From NCBI RefSeq assembly GCF_003326675.1, contig NZ_JPWF01000021.1, positions 1 through 64,000 on the forward strand: DNA of 64,000 nt, in the 5' to 3' direction. How positions within the stretch are numbered: position 1 is the first letter of the stretch; every line of letters begins with the position of its first letter. Origin of the DNA: Thalassospira profundimaris. GTDB lineage: Bacteria; Pseudomonadota; Alphaproteobacteria; Rhodospirillales; Thalassospiraceae. Position numbers and translations under genes: made by a program. Shown here one piece after another: positions 1 through 8,653 of this stretch. The notes beneath the pieces were generated by a model that was given only the letters and a program-made list of their open reading frames with translations, was not told where the DNA came from and searched no databases.

Positions 1-30
1 CTTATGGCGAGGACTTTGTCAGCAGTCTGA

Positions 31-54
31 GACCGGCGCGATGCCGGTCTTTTT
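31..54 (+). terminator. Intrinsic terminator of a gene lying left of the window
   Basis: A GACCGGC / GCCGGTC stem with a GCGAT loop is followed by five T on the plus strand. One plus frame has a TGA at 28-30 just before the stem, so the last codons of an unseen plus-strand gene probably lie at 1-30; too little remains to identify it. Confidence 0.75.
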
Positions 55-80
55 ATTTGTCCGATGATTACACCCGGCCC

Positions 81-599
81 TTAAAAGTCACCCGGTGCGC
101 ATTGCAAACAGGTCAGGCCCATATCGCGCCATTTATCAACCACGCGCCGACGATCATCGACCACCAGCCACGGGTTAAAACCGTCTGAAATGATTTGTGC
201 CAGAAGGTCTTCCTTGACCTCTTCGTCGGTGCGGTGATCGGCGTCTTCGGGGCGCAGATACATGCCATCAAACGGGATATTATGGGCGCGAAGCCATGCT
301 TCGGATCGGTGTTGCCAACCTGCCGGGCGGCCAGAACAGATCACGATGGCATGACCCGATGCATGAAGAATACGCAACAGCCGTTCGATATTTTCAATCG
401 GTTTGGCCAGGTCCATCGCATCAAAAAACGCATCCCATTGTTTTTCCACGCCGTGAACCAGATGCCCCAATTCATCGGCATCGAAATGCGCAAGTGTTCC
501 ATCCATATCAAACACCACCGCATCGCGCGCATTCGTTGCTTTGTTTGCATTATCGGCATTCGGGCGGGTTTGGGGCGCATTGGCAGCAGCGTTATTCAC
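81..599 (-). CDS. HAD-superfamily phosphatase, Pnkp 3'-phosphatase-like
   Basis: Predicted cytosolic Mg-dependent phosphohydrolase of 172 residues. The HAD nucleophile motif DMDGTL lies near residue 32, a Thr/Ser-type motif II region is ICSGRP, and the acidic motif is VVDDRRRVVDKWRDMGL near the C-terminus. That last block resembles the 3'-phosphatase domain of T4-type polynucleotide kinases, but no kinase domain is present. I prefer the GTG start at 599 to the longer ATG at 647: it overlaps the TGA of the upstream phosphatase gene as GTGA and has an AAGGAG eight bases before it. It is the last gene of the six-gene transporter operon, so it may act on the phosphorylated compound that is imported. 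A nucleic-acid 3'-phosphatase role cannot be excluded. Confidence 0.8.
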   Translation of the reverse strand: MNNAAANAPQTRPNADNANKATNARDAVVFDMDGTLAHFDADELGHLVHGVEKQWDAFFDAMDLAKPIENIERLLRILHASGHAIVICSGRPAGWQHRSEAWLRAHNIPFDGMYLRPEDADHRTDEEVKEDLLAQIISDGFNPWLVVDDRRRVVDKWRDMGLTCLQCAPGDF

Positions 600-1186
600 G
601 CGGAGATCTCCTTGATCAGAGTTTCGGTCAGATATTCGTATTCCCATCCAGTTTGCGTCGGACGGAACAGGATCGGGGTGGCGTTGGGCACGCGCGGCCC
701 GTCGGCTTCAAACCCGGTCATGTAAAGAATGCAGCGCGCCACACCGGAATGGGCAACAATCACGGTCAAGTCATCACTGACTTCGGCCAGTGCCTGTTGC
801 ATGGCAAATGAAACGCGCTGACACATTGCATCAAACCCCTCGCCATTGGGCGGAGTGTCAAAGCGCGGGCAAAGTTCGGAAATCGGGCGGCCTTCAAGAT
901 CACCCCAATGACGTTCACGCAAACCGTCAAGCACCTTGGCCTCGTAATCGGGCAGAACAAGGCTTGCGGTTGTCCGTGCGCGGTCTTGCGGGCTGACATA
1001 AACCGCACGCCAGCTTGCCTGTGCCATCAGGGGAGCGATGGCAATTGCCTGATCGCGACCAGTTTCATTTAATGGCGGCTCGTTCGATCCGGCAATGATC
1101 CCTGCGCGGTTGGCATCGGTTTCTCCGTGCCGGATGAAAACAAACGGCAATTTCGGAAAATCGAACTTTTCAGCAGCATAAATCAT
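596..1186 (-). CDS. Histidine phosphatase family protein (phosphoglycerate-mutase-like)
   Basis: A 196-residue single-domain member of the histidine phosphatase superfamily. The catalytic RHGET is at residues 19-23, the sequence continues with the usual NxxGxxQA element (LNETGRDQA), and a second catalytic His lies in VIVAHSGVARC around residue 145. These enzymes remove phosphate from small phosphorylated metabolites through a phosphohistidine. The gene sits between the MBL-fold hydrolase and the HAD phosphatase in the transporter operon, overlapping the latter by 4 bases. With two phosphatases and a hydrolase attached to one importer, a scavenging role for phosphate esters is the natural reading. 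The substrate is unknown. Confidence 0.85.
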   Translation of the reverse strand: MIYAAEKFDFPKLPFVFIRHGETDANRAGIIAGSNEPPLNETGRDQAIAIAPLMAQASWRAVYVSPQDRARTTASLVLPDYEAKVLDGLRERHWGDLEGRPISELCPRFDTPPNGEGFDAMCQRVSFAMQQALAEVSDDLTVIVAHSGVARCILYMTGFEADGPRVPNATPILFRPTQTGWEYEYLTETLIKEISA

Positions 1187-1230
1187 GATCAGGCATCACC
1201 CGTTTGAATGTCGAAATGGATCGCAACCCA

Positions 1231-2319
1231 TTACAAATAGAACCGATCAGCAAGCTGTAGCCGCCCGTCGAACCCGTCGACAAGACCAAAATCCTCGGGG
1301 CAACTGGTAAACAGTGGCACCACCTGCATGGCATGGCACTGATTGGCCAGCTCGATCACGTGGCTTGCCAGCGGATGCACGTTCCAGCGCCGGAAATGTG
1401 CATGGCCTTTTTCAACCATCTTGCGGGCTTCAATCGGCATAAACCCGGTAAAGATCACATGGGCACTTGCGCCCAACCGCCCGGCATCACGCCATTTGTC
1501 AATCAGTTCGCGCGCCTTGCCAAAAGTCGCACAGGGCGCATGACACAGAAGCAATCTGGCATCCGGGTTGAAATGCTTTGCCTTGTCCTTAAGTTCGCGC
1601 AAACGGCGGATGGCATCGGCATTCACGTAATCCGCACCATGGGCATCAAGCACCTGCTTGACCTGCCCGTAACAACGATCATCCATCGACCAGTCGGTCA
1701 GACCGTGGCTTTCAAACAGCAAGGCCATTTCGGCTGCCCGCCCGCTGGGTGGCACCGGAAACAGAATTTGCCCATCGAGCTTGGTCATGGTGGTCAAAAG
1801 GCTGTCGATACGGACCTGCTGGGTCAGTTGTTCCATCCCATAGGACGCATCAAGCATCACGGTCGCGGCATCAGGTGGCGTGTCATACAGGAAGTAATCG
1901 GATTCATGGCAAAAATCACCCGAATACAGAACCCCGCCGCCCAGTTCGAAATGCAGCCACACCCCGCCAAATGAATGGCCGGTGCGCCCGGTTGTAACAG
2001 TTACGCCATCAACCTGAATTTCCCCGTGCGGCGGCAACGGAATGACATTCGCACCCTTTGGCAAGGAACGTGCGGTGACTTCGGTACAATAGATCGGCAA
2101 TCCGGCCGACACGATTTCCTCGGCCGCACCGATATGATCGATATGGTCATGGGTAATGAAAACGGCGTTAACTTTATTCAGCCAGGCCGGATCAAATCCC
2201 TGATCACTTTCCGGGCCGACACCACAATCAAGCATCCAGCGCCGGTTAAAGAATTCCAGTCGCAAACAGGCCGGGCCTTTTTCACCAAGACCCGAAAGAA
2301 CACGCATCCGGGCTGACAT
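1231..2319 (-). CDS. MBL-fold metallo-hydrolase
   Basis: A 362-residue metallo-beta-lactamase-fold hydrolase. The metal-binding motif THDHIDHIG is at residues 55-63, a further ligand His is in TGHSFGG (about 112-118), and the bridging Asp is in YSGDFCH (about 131-137). The C-terminal half resembles the exonuclease/CPSF-like MBL group more than glyoxalase II. Its ATG overlaps the TGA of the ABC ATPase gene (TGATG), with GAGGT seven bases upstream, so translation is probably coupled. In this operon it could cleave a phosphodiester or other ester in the imported compound before the two phosphatases act. That function is inferred from neighbours only. Confidence 0.8.
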   Translation of the reverse strand: MSARMRVLSGLGEKGPACLRLEFFNRRWMLDCGVGPESDQGFDPAWLNKVNAVFITHDHIDHIGAAEEIVSAGLPIYCTEVTARSLPKGANVIPLPPHGEIQVDGVTVTTGRTGHSFGGVWLHFELGGGVLYSGDFCHESDYFLYDTPPDAATVMLDASYGMEQLTQQVRIDSLLTTMTKLDGQILFPVPPSGRAAEMALLFESHGLTDWSMDDRCYGQVKQVLDAHGADYVNADAIRRLRELKDKAKHFNPDARLLLCHAPCATFGKARELIDKWRDAGRLGASAHVIFTGFMPIEARKMVEKGHAHFRRWNVHPLASHVIELANQCHAMQVVPLFTSCPEDFGLVDGFDGRLQLADRFYL

Positions 2320-3404
2320 CAGGCGACCTCACCGGCAAGGCGATCAAAGACCCAGCCATCCGCGACCTTAAGCCCGATCGGATCACCGACCCGCGCCCGG
2401 CGGTTGGCGTAAACCGGCAGGGTATGATCATCATCAATCCGCACCGAGAGGCGGAACCGCCCGCCCAGATAAACGCAATCCTCAACCTTGCCGCGCAAGG
2501 GGGCCTCGTCTTCGACCCAGACATCTTCGGGACGCAGGCAAAGACCCGCCTGCCCGTTGATATGGCCGCTATTGGCCAGTTTCGGGCAAACACGTGCCGC
2601 AATCCGGGTATCGCCAAGCTTGACCGAACAAGTCCCGCCATTTTCGACCTGCACACCGGTAATCGGCAAAACCGATCCGGCCCCGACAAAGCCCGCGACC
2701 ATGCGGTCCGCCGGTTCACGATACAAGGTTTCGGGGGCCGCCATCTGGCGGATATGGCCTTTGTCCATCACCGCGATCCGGTCGGCCATTGCCATGGCTT
2801 CGGCCTGATCATGGGTGACGTAAATCATCGTTGCCCCGGTGCGGCGATGGAAATCAAGAAACGCCTGCTGCATGGTTTCGCGCAGATGAACATCAAGGTT
2901 CGCCAACGGTTCATCAAGCAACACTGCACGCGGTTCCATCACCAGACACCGTGCCAGTGCCACACGTTGCCGTTGCCCGCCGGAAAGTTCGGCGGGGCTG
3001 CGATCCGCATATGGGCCAAGGGCCACGATATCAAGCGCCTCGGCAATGCGGCGATCCCGATCAGCCCGGTTCATGCCACGCACTTCAAGCGGATATCCGA
3101 CATTGCGCGCAACCGACATATGCGGCCACAGTGCATAGGATTGAAACACAATGCCAAGATTGCGGTCCTCGGGACTGACCATCACGCCTTTGGCGGGATA
3201 GGCAACCACCTGTCCGCCGATTGATATTTGGCCCTCGCCCGGTTCTTCAAATCCGGCCAGCAGTCTAAGCAGCGTGGTTTTGCCACAGCCCGACGGGCCC
3301 AGCAGGGCAACGAATTCCCCATCAGAGATATCAAGCGATACCTGATCAAGGGCGCGGTAATCGCCAAAGCATTTGGTAATGCGCGAAAGATTTATGTCTG
3401 CCAT
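2319..3404 (-). CDS. ABC transporter ATP-binding protein (FbpC/AfuC/PotA-like)
   Basis: The 361-residue ATPase subunit of an importer. Walker A is GPSGCGKTT near residue 37, the signature is LSGGQRQRVALAR near 140, Walker B is VLLDEPLANLD near 160, and the switch His is in YVTHDQ. A TOBE-like C-terminal region follows from about 235. Length and layout match the iron(III), spermidine and phosphonate/hexose-phosphate ATPase group. Its start overlaps the permease gene by 13 bases and GGGAG lies before the ATG. It should couple ATP hydrolysis to the fused permease encoded upstream. Substrate cannot be read from this subunit; automatic annotation as an iron transporter would not be safe. Confidence 0.9.
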   Translation of the reverse strand: MADINLSRITKCFGDYRALDQVSLDISDGEFVALLGPSGCGKTTLLRLLAGFEEPGEGQISIGGQVVAYPAKGVMVSPEDRNLGIVFQSYALWPHMSVARNVGYPLEVRGMNRADRDRRIAEALDIVALGPYADRSPAELSGGQRQRVALARCLVMEPRAVLLDEPLANLDVHLRETMQQAFLDFHRRTGATMIYVTHDQAEAMAMADRIAVMDKGHIRQMAAPETLYREPADRMVAGFVGAGSVLPITGVQVENGGTCSVKLGDTRIAARVCPKLANSGHINGQAGLCLRPEDVWVEDEAPLRGKVEDCVYLGGRFRLSVRIDDDHTLPVYANRRARVGDPIGLKVADGWVFDRLAGEVA

Positions 3405-5128
3405 GGCACAACTCCCTTGGGCAAACGACGCGATGCAAGCTGAAAACAGCTCATCAACGCGATCACAACCAGCACGACCAGTACCGCCACGGCCGAGGCC
3501 AGAACGGTGTCGCCACTGTCATCAAGATTGAAAATCAAAACACCCAGCGTCTCGTTCCCCGCCGACCACAAAAGGGCCGAAACGGTAAGCTCGTTAAACG
3601 CGGTCAGGAAAACCAGTAACGCCCCGGCTGCTGCCGATGGTGCGGCCAACGGCAACAACACATCGCGCAACCGTCGCCAAAGGCCCGCCCCACAGGCTTG
3701 GGCTGCTTCTTCAAGGGCCGGGTCAAGCTGGGTGAAGCTGTTCATCACCGGGCGCAACGCGATCACAAGGAAGCGTGCAAGATAGGCGATAAAGATAATG
3801 CCAAGCGTGCCATACAGGCTGATTTCAATCACCGGGACCTTGATGAACAGCAAGATGCACGCAATCGCCAGAACCACGCCGGGCAACGCATAGGGTACTT
3901 CGATCAAAAGATTGATCAGCTTGGTCAGTTTCGATGGTTTGCGCACCATCACATAGGCCAGCGGCAAGCACACCAGAACAAGCGTTACCGCCGCCCCCAC
4001 CGACAACAGGAAACTGTTATGGAATGCGCGGATGGTTGATGGCTGCACAAACAGGACTTCGTAGAACGCCCCGAAACTGAAATTGCCGAGATTAAGCTTC
4101 ACGCCAAAGGCCGGTACCAGCGACGTTGCAATCAACGCCATCAGCGGTACAACAAGAATGGCGATCAGAACCGCCCACAGGATGGTTTCAACCAACGAAC
4201 GGCGTGCGCCCAAACGGATATCGAGCGGACGCCCGACCATTCCCATCAAACGGTAATCGCGATTGGCAAGCAGCCGGTGATGGATCGCAACACCGCAAAT
4301 CGCAATCGCACCAATCAGCATGGCAAGAACCGATACCTCGCCCAGAACCGACGGGCCGAACCCGGCCAGTTTCTGGTAGATCAGGGTCGGCAATGTCGGG
4401 TAATTGGCCGGAATGCCCAGCATCGCCGGAATGCCAAAATTGCCAAGTGCGGTAACAAAGGCCATCGCCGTTCCGGCAATGAGACCGGGGCTGGTGAGTG
4501 GTAAAATGATCTGCCACCACAAACGCCCGCCACGCGCACCGGCAAGCCGGGCGGCTTCGATCTGTTCACGCGGGATCATGCGCAGATTGGCGCGCAGGGT
4601 CAGAAACACGATGGATGCGTGCTGGATACCAAGTAAAAGCGCGATCCCCTCGGCGGAATAAAGCGGCTGGGGCGATCCCATGGGCGGTGCCATGCCAAAG
4701 GCGTTTAAAAGCGCACTGCTTGGCCCGGTCAATTGCACCCAGCTAAGGGCGGTGATCTGTGGCGGGATCATCATCGGGATCATAAAACAAAAGACCAGTG
4801 CTGCCTTGGCACGCACATCGGTCAGCGCGACCAGAAAGGCAAATGCGCCCCCGATCACAAGCGAAATAATCGTTCCAAGCCCTGCGGTGTAAAGGCTGTT
4901 GGCGGTTGCCTGCCATGTTGCGCCCGATCCCAGAACATCCCGGAAATAATCAAGCGACGGCACGCCACCAACAAATACCCCTTCAAACGCCAGGCGGACG
5001 ATTGGCAGAATGGAAATCACGAATACCGGCAACAGCAACCAGTAAAGCAACCGGCCCGAAGACCGGTTGCCTGTGGATCTGGTCATGATGCCAGGCAGAG
5101 CGCCGCGAAGGCGACCTGTTGCCTGCAT
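3392..5128 (-). CDS. ABC transporter permease, fused two-domain (FbpB/AfuB-like)
   Basis: A 578-residue inner-membrane permease with two tandem halves of about six membrane helices each, as in FbpB and AfuB. Each half carries a permease-ATPase coupling region (for example EQIEAARLAGARGGRLWWQI near 197 and LEEAAQACGAGLWRRLRDV near 490). The first ATG overlaps the TAA of the binding-protein gene (TAATG), so the two are coupled; a downstream ATG lacks a ribosome binding site. It forms the channel of the importer with the ATPase and binding protein. In the FbpB class substrates range from ferric iron to sugar phosphates and aminoethylphosphonate, and the phosphatase genes here favour a phosphorylated substrate. 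Confidence 0.9.
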   Translation of the reverse strand: MQATGRLRGALPGIMTRSTGNRSSGRLLYWLLLPVFVISILPIVRLAFEGVFVGGVPSLDYFRDVLGSGATWQATANSLYTAGLGTIISLVIGGAFAFLVALTDVRAKAALVFCFMIPMMIPPQITALSWVQLTGPSSALLNAFGMAPPMGSPQPLYSAEGIALLLGIQHASIVFLTLRANLRMIPREQIEAARLAGARGGRLWWQIILPLTSPGLIAGTAMAFVTALGNFGIPAMLGIPANYPTLPTLIYQKLAGFGPSVLGEVSVLAMLIGAIAICGVAIHHRLLANRDYRLMGMVGRPLDIRLGARRSLVETILWAVLIAILVVPLMALIATSLVPAFGVKLNLGNFSFGAFYEVLFVQPSTIRAFHNSFLLSVGAAVTLVLVCLPLAYVMVRKPSKLTKLINLLIEVPYALPGVVLAIACILLFIKVPVIEISLYGTLGIIFIAYLARFLVIALRPVMNSFTQLDPALEEAAQACGAGLWRRLRDVLLPLAAPSAAAGALLVFLTAFNELTVSALLWSAGNETLGVLIFNLDDSGDTVLASAVAVLVVLVVIALMSCFQLASRRLPKGVVPWQT

Positions 5129-6105
5129 TACTCAGCCCCGAAGATATCAGCGAATTTCTTTTTGTTCGCTTCGGCCTGTTCAAGGGCGATGGCCGGGTTG
5201 AAGTCCATCAGTTTGATGTCCTTGCGCGCCGGGAAACCTTCCGGCAGGGCCATGTCGTTACGGGCCGGGATATAGCCCATATCAAGAACAAGTTTCTGAC
5301 CGGCATCGGACAGAACGAAATCAACGAACTTGTGCGCGGCATCAACGTTCTTGGCGTCTTTCATGATGGCGACCGGCTCGGTCACATAGGTCACACCTTC
5401 TTTCGGGAAGACGAAATCAACCGGCGAACCTTTGGCTTTGCCACGGATGGCAAGGAAATCGACAACCACGCCATATGGCTTTTCACCCGATGCAACCGCC
5501 TTGAAGACGCCGCCGTTACCACCCTGTGCACGGGCTTCGTTGGCGGCCAGTGCCTGATAGTAATCCCAACCCAGATCCTTGTTCTCGGTCAGGGTCGAAA
5601 GATGGATCAGGGCCGCACCGGAATAAAGCGGGCTTGGCATGACAAGCTGGTTCTTCGCATCAGCAGCCGACAGGTCTTTCCACGAGGTCGGTGCCTTGGC
5701 TGCGGTATTATAAACGATACCGGTGGTGATCAGCTTGGTGGAATAGTAATAGCCTTCGGCATCATAAAGCGCGTCTTCATAGGATTTGGCTTCGGCCGAT
5801 TTATAAGCCTGAAGCAGACCTTCCTGTTTCATGCCTTCCAGCGTTACCGTATCGGCAATCAGAAGAACGTCCGGGCGCGGGTCGCCAGCAGCGATCTCGG
5901 CGCGCAGTTTCGCCATCAGTTTGGTGGTGCCATCACGGACCCACTCAACTTCAACATCCGGGTTGGCAGCCATAAAGGCATCAACAGTGGTCTGGGCATC
6001 CTGGTTGGGCTGGCTGGTATAGACAACAAGCTTTTCAGCAGCCTGGCCAACAACCGGCAGCATCATCGCAGCAGTCGCGACAGCAGCAAGAAGAACGTTA
6101 CGCAT
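5128..6105 (-). CDS. ABC transporter periplasmic substrate-binding protein (AfuA/FbpA-like)
   Basis: A 325-residue exported binding protein with a signal peptide ending at GQAA/E (about residue 23) and the mature start EKLVVYTSQPN typical of the FbpA/AfuA/aminoethylphosphonate-binding fold. I chose the second ATG (6105) because AAGGG lies nine bases before it but touches the first ATG at 6114. It heads a six-gene minus-strand operon with permease, ATPase and three hydrolases. The family includes both ferric-ion and phosphorylated-sugar binders. A tyrosine cluster is present (EGYYYS), but the context of a DeoR-type regulator and phosphatases points to an organophosphate ligand. That choice is inference. 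Confidence 0.88.
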   Translation of the reverse strand: MRNVLLAAVATAAMMLPVVGQAAEKLVVYTSQPNQDAQTTVDAFMAANPDVEVEWVRDGTTKLMAKLRAEIAAGDPRPDVLLIADTVTLEGMKQEGLLQAYKSAEAKSYEDALYDAEGYYYSTKLITTGIVYNTAAKAPTSWKDLSAADAKNQLVMPSPLYSGAALIHLSTLTENKDLGWDYYQALAANEARAQGGNGGVFKAVASGEKPYGVVVDFLAIRGKAKGSPVDFVFPKEGVTYVTEPVAIMKDAKNVDAAHKFVDFVLSDAGQKLVLDMGYIPARNDMALPEGFPARKDIKLMDFNPAIALEQAEANKKKFADIFGAE

Positions 6106-6120
6106 GATCGGCATCCCTTG

Positions 6121-6176
6121 ATCGAAAATAAGGTTTCGTTCGAAAACATTTCGATCCGGAAGCTATATGGATTTCG
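6121..6176. promoter_or_regulatory. TTTCG/CGAAA repeat array before the binding-protein gene, probable DeoR-family operator
   Basis: TTTCG half-sites occur at 6134, 6149 and 6172, with CGAAA at 6123 and 6141. The sequence TTTCGTTCGAAA (6134-6145) recurs as its exact reverse complement at 6284-6295, next to the divergent regulator gene. DeoR/GlpR proteins commonly bind such short repeated half-sites. Confidence 0.6.
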
Positions 6177-6283
6177 ATAACAGTTGTGTGACAACACCAA
6201 GAATTAAATGTTTCAACAGGTAAACCGGGCTTCTCAGTTACAATCAGGCCTGTCTATACTCCGGGCACAAACGAAACCATGAC

Positions 6284-6295
6284 TTTCGAACGAAA
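6284..6295. promoter_or_regulatory. TTTCGAACGAAA site at the regulator's own start
   Basis: It is the exact reverse complement of the site at 6134-6145 and lies nine bases before the GTG of the DeoR-family gene. Binding here would block translation-proximal transcription, so autoregulation is likely. A further CGAAA is at 6272. Confidence 0.55.
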
Positions 6296-6304
6296 GAATA
6301 AGCC

Positions 6305-7087
6305 GTGTCTGAAACGCCTGATCCCGTCCCGCTTGACCGCCGCCGTGACCGCATTGTCGCCCTTGTGAAATCCTGTGGTTTTATGGCGGTCGAAGAATTG
6401 GCGCGCCGCTTTAATGTGTCTGTCCAGACCATCCGAACCGATCTGCGCGATCTTCAGGAACAGGGACGTGTGTTTCGCCGTCACGGATTGGCGGGGCCCG
6501 CCCCCGACCCGGATAATGCGGCCTATGAAAAACGCGAAGTCTGGAACAGGTCAGGCAAGATGGCGATTGCCGCCAAGGTCGCCGAATTGATCCCGGAGGG
6601 CTGTACGATTGCGATTGGCACCGGCACCACCGCCGAACTCGCCGCCCAGCATTTGTCATCGCATCGCAATTTGACCGTACTGACCAATAACCTGCATGTG
6701 GTCATGACCCTGCAAAACGCCCCCAATGTGACACTGCGCCTTGCCGGCGGCACGGTACGCACCCGTGATCTTGATATTATCGGGGCGGATAGCGCGGATT
6801 TCTTTGGGGGTCTTCGCGCCGATTACGGAATTGTCAGCGTCGGCGGCATGACCGATGACGGTGATCTGCTTGATTTCAACATGGATGAAGTCCGCGCAAG
6901 ACGCGCACTTGTCGGCTGCTGCGATCACGCGATCCTGATGATCGACGAGAAAAAGGTTGGTCGCAAAGCCCTTTGCCGTGACGGCCACGCCAGCGATTTT
7001 CAAACGGTACTGCTAAACAGCGCCCCGGGCGATGCCCTGCAACGCGCGCTGGTCAAGGCGCGCAGTCAGATTGTTGTTGTGCAATGA
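6305..7087 (+). CDS. DeoR/GlpR family transcriptional regulator
   Basis: A 260-residue cytosolic repressor. The N-terminal DeoR helix-turn-helix lies at about residues 13-60 (MAVEELARRFNVSVQTIRTD, then RRHGL), and a sugar-phosphate-sensing DeoRC domain follows from about 80 with IAIGTGTTAELAA and LTNNLHV. GTG is the only reasonable start in this frame; the ribosome binding site is weak (GAAAG). It is divergent from the ABC/phosphatase operon with a TTTCG repeat array in between, the usual layout for a repressor released by a phosphorylated effector. The same repeats precede glpD at 25.5 kb, so it may be the GlpR orthologue. A weak hairpin (7092-7113) follows the stop codon. Confidence 0.88.
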   Translation: MSETPDPVPLDRRRDRIVALVKSCGFMAVEELARRFNVSVQTIRTDLRDLQEQGRVFRRHGLAGPAPDPDNAAYEKREVWNRSGKMAIAAKVAELIPEGCTIAIGTGTTAELAAQHLSSHRNLTVLTNNLHVVMTLQNAPNVTLRLAGGTVRTRDLDIIGADSADFFGGLRADYGIVSVGGMTDDGDLLDFNMDEVRARRALVGCCDHAILMIDEKKVGRKALCRDGHASDFQTVLLNSAPGDALQRALVKARSQIVVVQ

Positions 7088-7141
7088 ATAGTCTTAGGAA
7101 AAACTGACTAAGAGTTTTACTTCCGACAGGAGAAAACAGAA

Positions 7142-7561
7142 TTGGTTGCAGCAACATCTTTAGAAGGCACATTGGCATTCTGCCGAATGGCAATTCGTTC
7201 TGGCACCATCTTTAATGGAGGCGCATTGGTTGCACTAATTCCCGTTACTGCGAATGCGTATTTTAAAATAAGCGAATTGGCCCCGCCCGAGAGAATTATT
7301 CACACTAAAGTCATCGACGGCTTGGTTAGTGCTGCGACCGTCTTTGTCATTGGCCTTGTTATCTCTGGGTTTTCCTCATTTATCGCGTTCTTTGGAGAGT
7401 TCTATTATACAAACTTCCATCTAACGAATAACTGTGCATTTAAAGGAAAAGCACGAATGATCCTCTTTGCTGGTGCTGCTGCAGTTTTGCTTAGCCTCAT
7501 CTTATTTGCTGTTGGCTCGTATACAGCCATTCATTCATTCCAAAATGCCTCAGGACTTTAA
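7142..7561 (+). CDS. Hypothetical membrane protein
   Basis: I do not recognise this 139-residue protein. It has about three hydrophobic segments (around residues 24-40, 62-85 and 112-130) and a short hydrophilic middle with NNCAFKGKAR. Start is TTG, supported by AGGAG nine bases upstream. Codon use is more AT-rich than in its neighbours, so it may be a recent acquisition. It follows the DeoR regulator on the same strand after 54 bases and overlaps the end of the convergent amidotransferase gene by 12 bases. A small inner-membrane protein is the most that can be said. Confidence 0.5.
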   Translation: MVAATSLEGTLAFCRMAIRSGTIFNGGALVALIPVTANAYFKISELAPPERIIHTKVIDGLVSAATVFVIGLVISGFSSFIAFFGEFYYTNFHLTNNCAFKGKARMILFAGAAAVLLSLILFAVGSYTAIHSFQNASGL

Positions 7562-8323
7562 TGTCGCATCTTCAGTCACAACCAGATCCCCCTCGACATG
7601 AAGGGTGTGGTTGGGGGCAACAGCCGTCCAGCTTTCGGTTTCTGTATCAAGCGGTTCAGATACGACAATCACATGATCGTCGCGTTTGCGCCAGTAAAGG
7701 GATGGCGGTTTGTCGTCGCTGGCATGGCGGATGGCGCAGACACTTTTGCCGTTTGACAGGCAGGCGGTGAAACGGAACGGGGCGGTTGCGCCGCGTACCT
7801 TCATTTCATTTTCGACGACCTCGATGGTGCGGCGGATGGCGCGATGCGGGTCTTGTTTCAGGCCAAGAGTCAGCATCAGGCAAAAGATCAGCTCGCTATC
7901 GGTTGATCCCTGACGACCTTCGTAAAACTCGTCCTCGATCATGCTTTCAAGGGATCGGCGCACCAGCGGGTAATCGCCGATCTGGCCGTTATGCATGAAA
8001 AGATAGTTGCTGTGCGCAAAGGGATGGCAATTGGTGCGGCTGGTGTGCGTCCCGGTCGAGGCCCGGACATGGGCAAAGAACAGGCCCGAACGAATATGGT
8101 GTGCCAATGCACGCAGGTTCGGGTCATTCCAGGCCGGAAGGATTTCGCGATAAAGGCCCGGTGTCGGGCGTTCATCGTACCAGCCAATGCCAAAACCATC
8201 CCCGTTGGTGGGCGTTTTGGCCTGCTCGGCATGAAGGCTTTGTTCAACCAGCGAATGGCGCGGCTCAAACACCAGCTTTTCAAGATAAACCGGATCACCA
8301 ACGTAACTGAGCCAACGACACAT
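7550..8323 (-). CDS. Class II glutamine amidotransferase (YafJ/EgtC-like)
   Basis: A 257-residue stand-alone class II amidotransferase domain. The Ntn catalytic Cys follows the initiator Met (MCRWLSYVG), which fixes the start at 8323; GGGGGCAGG lies just upstream, and longer in-frame starts would bury the nucleophile. Other family marks are GDGFGIGWY near residue 42, AHVRAST near 83 and FMHNGQI near 105. The domain releases ammonia from glutamine or acts as a related amide hydrolase; no synthetase domain is attached and the substrate is unknown. It stands alone, with tRNA-Thr on the other side of its promoter. Confidence 0.88.
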   Translation of the reverse strand: MCRWLSYVGDPVYLEKLVFEPRHSLVEQSLHAEQAKTPTNGDGFGIGWYDERPTPGLYREILPAWNDPNLRALAHHIRSGLFFAHVRASTGTHTSRTNCHPFAHSNYLFMHNGQIGDYPLVRRSLESMIEDEFYEGRQGSTDSELIFCLMLTLGLKQDPHRAIRRTIEVVENEMKVRGATAPFRFTACLSNGKSVCAIRHASDDKPPSLYWRKRDDHVIVVSEPLDTETESWTAVAPNHTLHVEGDLVVTEDATLKS

Positions 8324-8519
8324 TACCTGCCCCCAAAGCATGAATTCCAACCGCACGCATCTAAGCCGCATAATTACAGCATGGTCAATGTGATATTATG
8401 CTGATCAACCGTGATTTTAAGGTCCCGGTGTCTTGTTCGGGTTTGTTGGCAAAAAGAGCAATAAAGCACTTGCCAAGCCCGGTGATTGTCCGTATTTTCC
8501 GCGCCACAAAATGAATCGT

Positions 8520-8595
8520 GCTGGTGTAGCTCAGCTGGTAGAGCGGCGCATTCGTAATGCGTAGGTCGTAGGTTCAAATCCTATCACCAGCACCA
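8520..8595 (+). tRNA. tRNA-Thr (anticodon CGT)
   Basis: A 76-base cloverleaf: acceptor GCTGGTG pairs with CACCAGC, the discriminator A and encoded CCA follow, the D-loop contains AGCTGGTAGA, the anticodon loop is TTCGTAA, and the T-arm contains GGTTCAAATCC. The anticodon CGT reads ACG threonine codons. A terminator follows within 15 bases. Confidence 0.97.
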
Positions 8596-8609
8596 TTTTG
8601 TACTACAAC

Positions 8610-8653
8610 AACCCGCCAAGGCGCAGTTTTCTGCACTTTCGGCGGGTTTTGTC
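8610..8653 (+). terminator. Terminator after tRNA-Thr
   Basis: AACCCGCC (8610-8617) pairs with GGCGGGTT (8641-8648); an inner GCAG/CTGC stem lies between, and a T-rich stretch follows. Confidence 0.8.

Noticed and set aside
5128..6105. Naming the binding protein as a ferric-iron transporter (FbpA)
   Set aside because: The fold is shared by phosphonate and sugar-phosphate binders; the DeoR regulator and three hydrolases in the operon argue against iron.
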